In this document: piece after piece, positions 9,012 to 21,200 of the stretch | How the letters are laid out: each line of letters begins with the position of its first letter | Position numbering within the stretch: the first letter of the stretch is position 1 | Assembly (NCBI GenBank): GCA_032716605.1 | Contig: CM064580.1 | Coordinates: 35,673,001-35,737,000, forward strand | DNA length: 64,000 bases | Direction of reading: 5' to 3' | Source of the DNA: Paralithodes platypus | Lineage: Eukaryota > Arthropoda > Malacostraca > Decapoda > Lithodidae | The notes under the pieces: model-generated | Databases searched by the model: none | What the model was told of the DNA's origin: nothing | The model's input: the letters and a program-made list of their open reading frames with translations, nothing else | Position numbers and translations under genes: made by a program

Positions 9012-12000
9012 AAGTACAAAGGAGTACAAAGGAAATCAAGCAACAACATATCTAGTGACCCTTCTAGGCTGCTTGTCCTCCAAAACACTGAGGATCAAGT
9101 GTCCAAACAGTGGTTTAGAGTGGGTAAGGGAACATTGGAAAGGGAACTACTGCCCTGCCACTAACGTGGCAGGACTAGGAAGTTAGTAGGGGACATATGG
9201 GTTAGTAACTGAGGGGAGGATAAAGTTATTCATTTACAAACGCAGTCAGTCGCGGGTTTGATGCGAGATATTTGTCTAGGCGGAATTTAAATGAATCAAC
9301 GGTGCTGCAGTCTATAACGTCTCGGGGAAGCCCATTCCACAAGTTGACAACTTGATTGAAGAAGAAATTCTTAGATTCGTGCGAGTTAAAAGATTTACCA
9401 ATAATTTTGCAACCGTTTCCCCGCGTGTAATTAGATTGGTCGATAGTGAAGTACTTACTACAGTTCATATTGTCGATGCCTTTGATGATTTTGAACACTT
9501 GAATTAAGTCGCCTCTTAATCTGTGCTGGGTTAAAGGAAATAGATTTAATTCTCTAAGACGCTCTTCGTATGGTTTGTTCTTTAGGCTAGGTATCATTTT
9601 GGTAACTCTACGTTGAACTCGTTCTAGCTTGTTTATATCTTTTTGGTAATAAGGGCACCAGGATTGAACGCAGTATTCCAGAAGAGGGCGGACTAAGGAA
9701 TTGTAAAGGGTTAGGATAACTTCTTTGGATTTATGCTCAAATGACCTGCCTATAAAGCCAATTATTTTGTTTGCCTTCTTAACAACTTCTGAACATTGTT
9801 GACTCGGTTTTAGGTACTCGATATTGTTACTCCCAGATCAGTTTCTCTGTTTACATTCTTAAGCTGAGTGCCATTCATCGAATAGTTTGCTTTCTCATTT
9901 AGGTATCCGACATGTAGTACTTTACATTTATCCGCATTGAAACTCATTTGCCAAATTTGGGCCCAACATGACAATTTATCTAGATTGTGTTGCATATCGT
10001 CAACTTGTTCTTTTGAGAGTACGCTATTTGCAATTTTTGTATCGTCAGCAAATTTTGAGATTGTGCAGGTGAGACCCTCATCTATGTCGTTGATGTAAAT
10101 TAGAAAGAGAATTGGTCCTAGTACGCTACTTACATTGGTCCATTTAGATGCCTTACCGTTTATGACTACCCTTTGCTTTCTGTTGCTGAGCCAATTTTCT
10201 ATCCATTCCAACACACCATCTTGTATTCCATGCGCTTTTAGTTTTAGCAGTAAACGTTTGTGGGGAACTTTGTCAAAGGCCTTTTGAAAATCAAGGTATA
10301 TAATATCTACAGCTTTACTCTCATCGTAGAGGTTGAGGATATCGTGGAAGAAGTCTAAGAGGTTTGTTAAACAGGAACGTTTTTTACGAAAGCCGTGTTG
10401 AGTATCTTTAAGTATGTTATTTTCCTCTAAGTGATTTACGAGTCTGTCTCGTATGACCGTTTCTAGCATTTTACATACAACTGAGGTTAAGCTAATTGGA
10501 CGATAGTTACTGGGTAGGGATTTGCTGCCTTTTTTGAATATCGGTGTTACGTTGGCTAGCTTCCACTGATCAGGCATAGATCCAGACTGCAAGGATTTAT
10601 TGAATAGTAATGTCAGTGGTTTGGAGAGCTCATTCTTAGCTTCCTTTAGAACTCTAGGCGAGATTGTATCAGGTCCTGGCGTTTTATTTACCTTGAGTTT
10701 ATCTAAACAATTCAATACTTCTCTCTCTGTAACGGTGATATTGCTTAGAACATCTGAATTATCAATCTGAATCGGCGATGGTGTAGGGATATCACTGAGG
10801 TCTTCTGTTGTAAAAACTGATGCAAAGAAGGTATTGAGGGCATTACTCATTTGTACTTCGTCTTTGGTGTATTCTCCTTTTTCATCGACTAACGGTCCAA
10901 CAGTTGAAGTAACTACTTTTTTCTTTCTGATATAACTATAGAATTCTTTCGGGTTTGTTTTACTTTGATTCGCAATATGTAACTCTAAGGTCTTTTTACT
11001 TTGCTTAATTAACTTTTTGGCTTTGCGTCGTAGCTCTACAAATTTCACCCGTTCTTCGTCATTTTGTGAGGATTTTAATCTATCATTAGCAAATTTTTTA
11101 GCAAGCAGGCAGTTTGAAATATCTTTATTCCACCATTTGGGCTTATTATTATGGCCTGGACGCCGTATTTTCGATGGTATGCAGTCTTGCACTGCTTTTA
11201 GGTAAGTGGTTTCGAATAACTTCCAAGATGTATTTATGTCGTTATTGTTAATTAAAAAGCTCCAGTCAGTTTCTTTAAACATAGCTCTAAGTTTATGGAA
11301 GTTTGCTTTCTTGAAATTAGGGACTTTTTCGATGCTACTATTTGGTTCGTTACTAGTAAACTTTAAAGTGAAAGTTATCGTACGATGGTCGCTGTTACTG
11401 AATTCATCACCAACATTCAAATTCTCTATCAATTCTTCTTTTGTTGCAAGTACAATGTCAAGAACGTTATTACCACGGGTCGGCGTTCGAACAAATTGAT
11501 AAAGCGAACTCTCTTGCAAGTTCGTATACAAGTCATGTCCGGAGTGTGAAGTAAGAGTATCGCCCCAATTGGTCACAGGTAAATTAAAGTCGCCAAAAAT
11601 TACGATATCTTGTGAGTTACTTACATCTGCAATTTGTTCGTAAATTTCTCGGTCAGTTTGCACTGATTGAGCTGGAGGTCTGTATATTAACGCAAGTATT
11701 ATTTTTGTACCTTTATTATTCTTTATTAGCACAAAAGATGTGTCGACGTTCACAATTTGAGGTTTTGACACGAGGGTCGGGTTAAGACTTTCTTTGATAT
11801 AAAATAAAACGCCACCTCCATTTTTATTTATTCGGCTGTTCTCAAACATTACATAACCGGGAAGTGAATACTCTGCTAAAAAGTCTCTATCTTCTGTATT
11901 GAGCCAAGATTCTGTTATGCCAATCACATCATAATTTTCTGTAAACACTAGTTCCTATAAATCTGAAAATTTATTGCGTATGCTACGAGCGTTTGCATAG

Positions 12001-12212
12001 AAAACCTTTAAAGTTGCGGTTTTAGAACTCGCAGAACGTTCTTTCATCGAATTTTTGGTTCTGGTCGGATCTACATTTACATTCATGGCTGTCCTCGGTC
12101 CTCGGTCGTTATCCCTGACGGTTTTGAATTGGGGTCGTGTTGGTGGAGCTTTATCCAAATTCGCGGTTCTTGACGGATTAGTATTTAATTCCTTTGTAGG
12201 TTGCCGTCCTGT
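9012..12212 (-). mobile_element. CR1-like LINE (LINE C), copy 1, inserted into Jockey-like copy 2
   Basis: A minus-strand element collinear with the intact LINE C at 21716..25463. Its 3' end carries the family's terminal repeats of a ~10-bp agtacaaagg-type unit at 9012..9032. Its 5' end near 12212 extends only a little upstream of ORF2, and that leader is not similar to the leader of the other copy beyond about 20 bp before the ATG. Both flanks are pieces of one Jockey-like LINE, so LINE C arrived later. Confidence 0.85.
9226..12158 (-). pseudogene. LINE C ORF2 (endonuclease + RT), three lesions
   Basis: This is the second copy of the 959-aa ORF2 at 22355..25234 and is very similar to it by eye. 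It is read from about 12090 down to 9226. Endonuclease blocks GITESW, GDFNLP and SNSDHRT are all present, including the Asn of GDFN. Lesions are: an in-frame TAG at 11952..11954, where the other copy has a Glu codon; an 18-bp in-frame deletion near 10128 that removes GVPQGS, a conserved RT motif; and a one-base deletion near 9817 that shifts the frame for the last ~190 residues. The FADD active site remains. Non-functional as it stands. Confidence 0.9.
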
Positions 12213-12646
12213 GTGAGAGGATCCTCCTCACACATGCAACCAATACTCAATACATGGACACACTGTGCCCCTGTACAGAGCAACACCAAGCTGCTGGGAA
12301 GCTGTTTTAGCAAGAGTGGTATTATGGTCTTTCCAAGAGAGATCAGAAGAAAAAGAGACACCGAAAATAATCAGAGAAGATGAAGGGTTAATCAGTATAT
12401 TGTTGAAGAGTAGGTGATAGTTTTTGGAACGTTGTGACGAGTAGACAGATGGAGAAATTGAGTTTTGGAAGCATTGACAGTAACAAGGTTTTCTCGGCTC
12501 AATTCAGAGATAGTAGAAAGATCAGAAGAAAGGTGTGCTATGGCCTCCTCACGTGAGTTTGGAGTATCTGCTGGGAGTGATGTTGTGGAAGGCTAGTTGA
12601 ATAATGTAATGTAGAGTCGTCAGCATATGAGGGAATGGGGCTGGAG
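12213..12646 (-). mobile_element. Jockey-like LINE copy 2, middle segment
   Basis: Minus-strand homology to 1115..1560 of the copy at 520..2062: the region after the RT active site, including the SPIPSYADDSTLHY junction and the LYRGTVCPCIEYW-type block in pieces. It is bounded on the low side by the 5' end of LINE C and on the high side by the poly(T) of the next insertion. The frame is degraded. Confidence 0.8.
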
Positions 12647-13655
12647 ATTTTTTTTTTTTTTTTTTTTTTTTAAGAGACAATGAACGGAGGAAGGAAAAAC
12701 ACAGATAAAACAAAAAGGTCCATGTGCCTAAAGGCATCTTCCATTCATAAAATGTTTGTAACAACTGGATTTAAACATTTGTAGATTGTAAGTTTGTGGA
12801 AAGCAATTCGAGGGAAGTGAATTCCAAAGAGTAGTAGTTCTAGGGATAAATGAATTTTGATAAGCAGAAGTTCTGCATTGTGGAGGAGAAAGTGTAATTT
12901 CATGGGCGCTCTCAGCTGCCCTAGTTCTACAGGGAAAGATGTGGAGAGGCGGCACAATTGAAGCAAGTTCCTCGGAACAATTGCTGTGAAAATATCTGTA
13001 GAATAATGCAAGGGATGCAACGTTTCTTCGTATGGATAATGTAGGAAGGTCCTGTGTGATTGCAGGGTTATTGATTAATCTAATAGCTTTATTTTTAATT
13101 TTGTCCAACTGCCTCAATGCAACCACTCCACTTCCACTCCACAGAGGTGAACAGTAATCCATCTGAGAACGCACATGACTTTTATATATTACGGCCAACT
13201 GCTCGTCAGTGAAGAATTCTCGAACTCTGTACAGGAGTCCCATTTTTTTAGAGGCATTCTTAGCAATGCTTCTAACATAATGTGTCCAGCTCAAGTTAGT
13301 AGTTAATGTTACACCGAGAATGTCATTACTAGGGGAAGTGGGAATATTTACGTCATTAAAAAATATATGGGAGTCAGTGAGATTCTGTCGGTTAGAAAAT
13401 TGAATGAACTTGGTTTTCTGTACATTAAAGGAAACTAGATTCTTTTGTCCCCATTCTTCAATTCTAGAAAGGTCCTGGTTCAGAGAAATTGCAGTGCTTA
13501 TTTTTGAATTTATAAGATCGGGTTGGGTGAAAGAATTGGTAAATGTGAAGGAACTGTGGAGTGTTGAGTCATCTGCGTAGGAATGTATTGGATTATGAGT
13601 GGTAGATATGAGATCATTGATATGAATGAGGAACAGAGTTGGGGCCAAAACTGAT
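12647..13655 (-). mobile_element. second Jockey-like LINE with poly(A) tail, inserted into copy 2
   Basis: The run of T at 12647..12672 is the poly(A) tail of a minus-strand element whose ORF ends at 12728. The element is 5' truncated at about 13655, within the RT just before the active site. Directly outside both ends the same older Jockey-like element continues, which marks this as a nested insertion. Any target duplication is too short to assign. Confidence 0.85.
12728..13648 (-). pseudogene. reverse transcriptase 3' half, open frame (Jockey-like)
   Basis: A 306-codon open frame containing SVLAPTLFLIHINDL, the active site SYADDSTLHSS, FNVQKTKFIQFS, ILGVTLTTNLSW, the DYCSPLWSGSG block and a C-terminal LWNSLPSNCFPQTYNLQMFK. 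The catalytic Asp pair is intact. Everything N-terminal to GSVLAP is missing through 5' truncation, so the apparent start codon is not native. It is related to, but clearly distinct from, the elements at 520..2062 and 8545..13774. Confidence 0.85.
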
Positions 13656-13774
13656 ACAGTTCAGAAGATCGTTAATGAATATTAGAAGGAGAACAGGAGA
13701 TAGGACAGAACCCCGAGGAACACCAGAGTTGATAGCTTGAGGAAGTGAACGATGGCCGTCCACAACCGCAGCTA
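13656..13774 (-). mobile_element. Jockey-like LINE copy 2, 5'-most segment
   Basis: This short piece corresponds to 985..1095 of the first copy on the opposite strand: the VVDGHRSLPQAINSGVPRGSVLS region. It ends near 13774 where similarity stops, the original 5' truncation point. With 12213..12646 and 8545..9011 it completes one element split by two insertions. Confidence 0.8.
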
Positions 13775-13829
13775 AGTTGATTAAGAAATCTGAAATTTCT
13801 CAAACATTCGAAACTCGGAACTGAATGTA

Positions 13830-14055
13830 TGGTTCTATTTTTCACAAGCGACTTGAGACTTTGACTACGATAATTATTTTTTGAGTTAAATAAGATTGTC
13901 TAGTCTTACAAAGGAAATTATTATTACACTAAAAGGGTTAATTGAGATAGTTTAAAAATCCTATGGCTACGAGTTGTTTTTACTAAACTGAAATTAATTA
14001 TCTTATGTTAGCCGGAATGTAAAAACAAATCTACGTCGCGGGTGTATTCGGAGAG
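13830..14055. mobile_element. MITE-B copy, degenerate
   Basis: It contains the family's central aaaagggttaattgagatag motif (13931..13950) followed by a gttagccggaatgtaa segment and a cgtcgcgggtgtattcgg end. Ends are worn and coordinates approximate. Confidence 0.45.
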
Positions 14056-14149
14056 AATGAAAGGTCAAGAGTTGGCTTAAGAATAGCAGGTATACCGCTA
14101 TATTTACGAATTAGGTACAAATCAGGCAACCCAGAATATTCATTTCCTG

Positions 14150-15156
14150 TCAGGTAAAATTTGATAAGATCATTAGGGATGTCCAAGGTAAATATATCCC
14201 TAAAAAGCGCTTCAGATCCAAAAATAGCAAGCGATCCTAGAATGATAACATCAAGCTTACACTAGATTTACAGAAAGAAGTGTACAGGAAAATAAAGAGA
14301 GATGAAGAACATCTACGAAACTATTATGCAATTCTAAATAGAAAAGTTAAAGCAGATATTAGAAAGCGAACCGTAATTATGAAATCAAAATTGCTTGGGA
14401 ATCTAAAGTGACTCCAAAGGGGTTCTTCCGGTTATATAAACAAAAGTTAGAGACACAATAGGCCCTCTTAAAACAGAGACAGGAATTCTCATAGATAATT
14501 GGGTCGATATATGTAAAATCTTAAATAAATGTTTTCATTCTGTCTTCACAGACGAAGACTTAATGCAGATACCGGAGGTCCCTTCGATATATCGGGGAAA
14601 TATCGATAGTATTGTAAGTAAAGTAAACATAAGTAGAAATTATGTACTTGGCAAGTTATTCAAAATAATACCACAACAGTGACCTGGGCAAGACTCCATT
14701 TTTTCAAATACTATTAAAGGATTGTAAAGAAGAAAATAGTTATCCTTTATCAGCAATATCTAATAATTCTCTTAATTCGGGTCCCTGATGAGTGGAGGCT
14801 CGCAAATGTGGTATCAATATTTAAGAAAGGTGACAAATCTATTGCTTCGAATTATCGTCCAATTAGTTTGACATCAGTTACTAGGCAAATTATTAGAATC
14901 ATTTATTGCACACAAAATCAGAGAGCATCTAGATTCTAGAACGTCACCAATTACATCAAGACTTCCAGTATGGATTCACGAAAGGTCAGACCATTCTCAC
15001 TAATTTATTGACCTTCTTTTCCCAAGTATATGAAGCAGGAGACAATGACAAAGACAATGATATAATTTACCTGTATTTAGATTTCAGTAAAGCATTCGAT
15101 AAAGTCTCCAACAAAAGATTGCTGAGGAAAAAAAAAGCTCATGACATAGGGAGACT
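14150..15156 (+). pseudogene. decayed CR1-like LINE reverse transcriptase
   Basis: There is no open frame, but the translated pieces are unmistakable: VPDEWRLANVVSIFKKGDK at about 14785-14840, SNYRPISLTSV just after, and YLYLDFSKAFDKVSNKRLL near 15070-15125. Upstream, 14275-14560 matches the linker between endonuclease and RT (FRLYKQK and FTDEDLMQIPEVP type pieces). Frameshifts and stops are numerous, so this is an old copy. It ends where a MITE-B begins at a TTAA (15157), before the RT active site. Confidence 0.75.
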
Positions 15157-15375
15157 TTAATACCTTCCTTCTGTACCAGCGACACCTTTAATTTTGTATT
15201 CTAGCTATAATGAGACGATTTTGTGCAGTAGAAGAAGGATATGTGGTAGTAAAAAGGGTTAAGTAAGATAGTTTGAAGTCTGTTAATTGCTGGAGGCCCT
15301 TTTGAAACTGAATTAAATCGTCAAATAGTAGCCAGAATACAGTTAGAATGACAGCACCGGTACTGTAAGGGTTAA
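15157..15375. mobile_element. MITE-B copy (TTAA-flanked, ~219 bp)
   Basis: TTAA is found at 15157..15160 and 15372..15375. Inverted ends read ccttctgtaccagcgacacc on the left, with gacagcaccggtactgtaag as the near complement on the right. The interior has paired ttctagctataatgagacga / tcgtcaaatagtagccagaa segments and the central aaaagggttaagtaagatag. It is non-coding and interrupts the decayed RT to its left. Confidence 0.75.
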
Positions 15376-15999
15376 CCCGTGACCCACGACGTTTTTATAT
15401 ACTTCCACCACCCGTATCCGCCTGAATCTTCGCATAATCGTGTTTTTTTCGTATTCAAAGAACTATGCACATATTGCCTAATGTAGGTTAGACATATATC
15501 AAAATGCCCTCCGACTCCACTCCAGGGTTTCCTCCCGGGCAAGATTCCAGACTTCAACCCGGCCCATATCTAGTATCCTATCGTAAAGATTGGTCGTCTT
15601 GCCTCAGCCATGAGTTGCTGGTGTGAGTTGTATTATAATCATTATATATCTTAACCCCGCCAAAAAAAAAAAAAAAATAACATTACGAATTAGATTACTC
15701 TAGAACTCAGGTTAGAGACCTTCATACCACAAGTACATGAGATTACCAGAACTGTAATTTTTGTCAATACAAAATCTCCCTGGATAAGTAATCTACAGTA
15801 ACTTATGAAATTGGCATGTTTTTAGTATTGCCATGAGTGCCATAATCAGCTAGCCTCGTATTTGAAAATATTCTGACACCTTTGGAGCGAGTATTTTCAT
15901 TTGTGCAAAGATTACCAATCTTGTAAGTTTAGCCACACACCACCATCCCAGAGGTAGGACAAGCTTCTTATTAGCCGTACACATGCACATATTTACACG
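15376..15999. other. no gene recognised
   Basis: The first ~70 bases (acccgtgacccacgacgt...) again resemble a MITE-B end and may be a second, abutting copy. A short A run lies at 15662..15677. Nothing else is identifiable. Confidence 0.35.
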
Positions 16000-16275
16000 G
16001 ATCGGGTTGGTTCAGTGGTCTAAAGCGGCAGGTGATAATCGCCCAGGTTGAAGTCCTCCAGAATCTGAAAGGTTTTGTCGGCCATCCCGATGGAGAAGAA
16101 ATATAGCGTGGTTCTCCTTAGCCAAGCTGCTCAACTACCAGCTTGCATTAGCCCACATGTCGTTCCATCAGCGTATTTGCGTATCAGATTTGGTCGGAAC
16201 TAAGGCACCTCACGGTCGCTAAAGGTCGCATGTGACTTTGTACTGAATACTACTACTACTAATAGTAATATTACT
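16000..16275 (+). mobile_element. tRNA-derived SINE (SINE-1)
   Basis: The head has a box A-like TTGGTTCAGTGG at 16007..16018 and a box B-like GGTTGAAGTCC at 16046..16056, spaced as in a tRNA. A ~150-bp body and a (TAC)n tail near 16249..16262 follow. The body (gccaagctgctcaactacca, and ggtcgcatgtgac) recurs on the minus strand at 62203..62331, which supports a dispersed family. It would be transcribed by Pol III. Confidence 0.75.
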
Positions 16276-16335
16276 ATTACAAATAATACAAAAATAATAA
16301 TTAACACATAAATATATTACAAAACATGCATACCT

Positions 16336-16507
<172 letters not shown>

Positions 16508-17188
16508 AAACTGAAAACATACATACATGCTTGATAACTTGGAAATTGGGCTCATGATTGTGCCCGGGTATAATTTGTAAGCTGGACGGGTAACTGAGCG
16601 TGACACATTGGGTATATATAGAAATAAAACTGGTCCCAGTAAGATAGACACTGTAGTTAACAGCCATATGGTCAACTGTTCAAGGACTGTGTATTTTTTG
16701 TCATTATAAACCACAATTATCCTTTTCTTTATCATGACACTCCTTAGCACTACATATTTGTTTGTATAACATTTGACTATTGTATTCACGTCTGAAAGGC
16801 ACTCTGGTATTCGAAGGATATGTTGTCTGTCATAATTAACCTTCTGACTTCGACAATCCCTTCCCAATCTAAGTAAAGTCATCTAAATGACAAAATCTAT
16901 CTACATAATAGTCCCGTAACGTCCTAGCAGTCTTTATAATTTATAGAAGAATTTATAAAGACTTGAAATATATAACAATGTTTCATGGTACAATGATAGG
17001 GTTACAAACGGTGCTATTGTTGTGCATATACTGCATATTCAATTAGACCTCTTCAGTAATAAACTAAAGTGATTTGAAAATATGATGCGTAAACAATAAC
17101 CCAAACCGTTAGTAATAAATTTACCACGAACTTATTAACTGCGGTTCTTAAATTGACTATGACTATTAGCCTTACCGACATGACTGCC

Positions 17189-17523
17189 TTAAGAAGAGAT
17201 TTCCACTTGAGGTATTTTTTTCTTGACTCCTTTCTCCCTAATGTTTAGCCCCATTGCTTTTCTAATTTTAAGAAGTTCGCCCCATTATTTTGACGATTTT
17301 AAGAACCTTCAACCCATTTCTGTCAATTTAAGACCTTTCGTGCCATTTAGGTGTCGATTTTATCCTGGCGAGCAATAGCGAGTCTGTAATTTAAGAGGAA
17401 CTGGCTTTCAGCGGGACATTTTTTCTACCGAAAAATGTACACATATATCTTGAAAGGGGCTCAAGGGGGTGTAATCTTAAGCTTGATGGATATCTAGAGA
17501 CCAAACTAAAAACCTCCCGTTAA
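17189..17523 (-). mobile_element. MITE-A copy 2
   Basis: TTAA-gaagagat begins it and acctcccgttaa ends it. It runs in the opposite orientation to copy 1. The CCTGGCGAGCAATAGCGAG block and four 'ccccatt...ttttaag' sub-repeats are present. Flank 17524-17974 has no recognised feature. Confidence 0.85.
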
Positions 17524-18203
17524 TGGAGGGCTAGACATGTGACACATAATGAACATATACTGTAAAATATATATGATTTTACAAAAGGTATTGGTAGTGA
17601 TACGCCCATCTATTACTCAAAAGAAAATCACTATCAGCATATTAGCCTTTTAATACCTCTTATAATTGCAGCATAGATGGAAGTAGTGTCACTTATGAAG
17701 TTATATCTGGTGATTTGTAGGGCATATTCATAGAAACCATAACTGTTGCAATATTATATCAAGGGCAACCCATAGCACTATGTTGATTTTTAACTAATTT
17801 GCTATATTCAGAGAGGTTTGAGATTTAGCCAGTCTCCAGAAAAAAAACCCAACTTATTAATTAGGGAACCTTTGACGACATGTATATATTGTAGTTACTC
17901 CAAAATTAGATCAGCTTTAGCGAAGTTAGTCAATTATGTTACTGTAATTAGTGGCAAATTTAGAAATCCTTTCAGTATAGGTCTTGTTTTAACTTTATTC
18001 TGGCTAACATTGCAGTATTGTAATCAATGAGGAAGGAACTCTAACAGTCAAAATGGTAAACTATATAACAATTAACCGTTGTTGTTAGGTCCTGATGTGG
18101 CGGCGTCTACGCCGTGGGGCCACCTCCCGAGGCTGCCAACCGCGGATGGCTGCCGACCCTCCACGGCCGAAGACAAAATCAACGACCAGTGGAGGAAAAC
18201 CGG

Positions 18204-21200
18204 ATGCCGGCCGCGGGGAGCAGTTTCGGGAGCCAAACCGTCACAACCATCCCCTGCCCCCTCCCTGGGGGCACGGGTCCTTGGAGCGGCTTCGGTCGCG
18301 CCGGGAATTTCCACACCTCTCACACCACACACACACATCACACAGTTTTTCCTACACCGAGAAATGACTCTCCGGCTGTCATTTCTCGAAGACTTCTTCT
18401 AGCCGGAGACATTGAGAGCAACCCAGGACCCACGTACACATACATATGTCCAACTTGCTCAAAACCCATCACTTCGAGACGCCATACTAAGGGTTCAGTT
18501 CTCTGCAATTCATGCGGGAACTGGACCCACTTCACCTGCACAACACTTGCCTCCAAGAAACACTACACAAACACCTGGACCTGTTCCTCATGCCCCTCCC
18601 TCTCCCAGTCAAATCCCTCACCTAAAACCCGTCCACCTCTCCTCCCCAGCCCACCTAACCTTCCCATATCATCCACTCCCCCCCCTAAAACCCGTCCACC
18701 TCTCCTCCCTAACCCACCTAACCTTCCCATACCATCCACATCCTCAACTCAACACACCACACCCCATCCTAATCCATTCCAACCCCCATCTCCTGCTCCC
18801 CAATCCCCACCCCCACCTCACCCATCCCAACCCCCAGCCCCTCCCTCACCCCCACCCCCACCCCATCCTCGTGCAGCAGCACCCAACATACATCGTGCAC
18901 ATAACATTAACATTCTTCAACTGAACATAGATGGCATCAACACAAAGAAACACGAACTCTCACACTTCATCAAACAACACAACATACACATTGCCATCTT
19001 ACAAGAAACAAAACTCCGCACAACACAAAAAACACCCACATTTCATAATTTCACCACCATCAGACAAGACCGGGCTGTCGGCGGGGGCGGTGGACTCATC
19101 ACCCTGGTACACAAAGAAATATCATACATAGTAACCAGTGTACAAACCAAATCCCTCCTCCCCCCAAATGATAACACAACAGAAATACAATCAATTAAAA
19201 TACGCACTGGCAACAAATCCAACATAACCATCATAAACACATACATCCCTCCCCAAACATCCCCTACAGTACCAAATGAATACAGACCACACTTACAACA
19301 CATCACAAACACCCCACACACCCCCCACATCATCCTGGGTGGTGACTTCAACGCCAAGACGTCGGCCTGGTTTGTCGACAACCCCGACACAGACAGAGGG
19401 CTGGTACTACAAAACCAAACCGATAACCTCATCATCCTTAACGACATCCATCAACATACCCATATTCCTCACCAAGCCCTCTATAACCCATCATCTCCTG
19501 ACATCACCTTTTGCTCCCCAGAACTCGCCCCCACAACATCCTGGAGGGTGGTCAGAACCTTAGGCTCTGACCACCTCCCGATCATTATCACCACCAAAAC
19601 CAGATTCACCCCAGCTAGCCACAAACACACATACACCAATTATAAAAGAGCTAACTGGGAAGCATTCACAAATGAGACAGAACAACACTTCACAACTCTA
19701 AACAGTACACCCATCACTAACATCAACAATGCTGTACACATACTCAATAAAACGATCCAAAACGCTGACAAGAAACACATTCCAAGAGGTAACAGGAAAA
19801 GACACAACCCCAACTTCACACCAGAAATTCAAAACCTCATCAGACAACGCGACATACTGAAACACTCCCCAGCACCCCACACACAAGACATCACACAACA
19901 AATTCAAGCACTCAACACCCAAACTAACAACAAAATACAAGAACAACAAAAACTAAATTGGAATAACTTCCTACAAACACTTGATCACAAAACAAACCCC
20001 AAAAAACTCTACAAAACACTAAACAGCATCACACTTTCCGACAGCAACACAACACAATCACATGCTGCAATCACAACAACAGACTCTACTCCTTCATGTA
20101 AACAACAAGCAAACACTCTCATCAATCACTTTTCACATGTCAGCCACCTAAAACCTCACAAAGACGACCGACGTGTCATCCGACGTAAGAGACAATTCCC
20201 CACAGACCCTGACTATACACCCTTCACCAATCACCAGACAAAGCATATCATCAACAATCTCAAGCACTCACCCGCCTGTGGCCTAGACAACATAAGCAAC
20301 ATACACCTCAGACACCTGGGACCACAAGGCATACAAGCACTCACTAACATATCAAACTACAGCTATTCACACAACACAATACCAGACATTTGGAAGCATG
20401 GTATCATCATCACATTCCCCAAACCCAACAAAGACCCCACGCTACCCTCCTCGCACCGCCCCATCACACTTCTTTGCTCCCCCTCCAAAGTCATGGAACG
20501 CCTAGTATTACAACTAATTACACCTGACCTACCCCTAGCTCCAACACAACATGGCTTTAGGCCACTGCATTCCACAAACACTCTTCTCACAGACCTTACA
20601 CAAAGAGCTTTCGACGGCATCAACTCAGCTAGACCACCACACAGATCACTATTAGCCACACTCGACATTAGTAAAGCCTTCGATGCCATCCCCCGCCACA
20701 ACCTAACAAACAAAATCTACAACACAAACATGCACAACAACACAAAAAGGTGGCTGGCCAACTTCCTAGCAGGCAGATGTGCTCACGTATCTTTCGCCGG
20801 TCAGTCATCTAAAATCAGAAACTTTCCAAACGGAGTCCCACAAGGATCCGTCCTATCGCCCGCACTCTTCAATCTGTACATGCACGATATAACTACACCC
20901 AATACGCCCCAAATAAACTTAGCCTCCTATGCAGATGACATAACACTCACATGCACACACCATGACCCAAAAAGAGCAACAGATCTCCTTCAACCCTATC
21001 TCAACACACTACATGGTTGGTGCACTACAAACAGACTTAATCTAGCCCCAGCCAAATCCACCGCAACCCTGCTCACAAGTTGGACAGGAGAACACGAATA
21101 CATCCCTCAACTCACCATAAACAACACACCCCTAACACATACACACACACCCAAAATCCTAGGAGTAACATATGATACTCATAAGACATTCAAACAGCAC

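Noticed and set aside
11017..11499. Plus-strand frames opposite LINE C ORF2
   Set aside because: Antisense shadows of the minus-strand ORF; the mirrored frames appear at 22942-23424 against the other copy.
17818..18030. 70-codon frame before LINE D as a leader gene
   Set aside because: No recognisable domain, and its second half overlaps the degenerate MITE-B.
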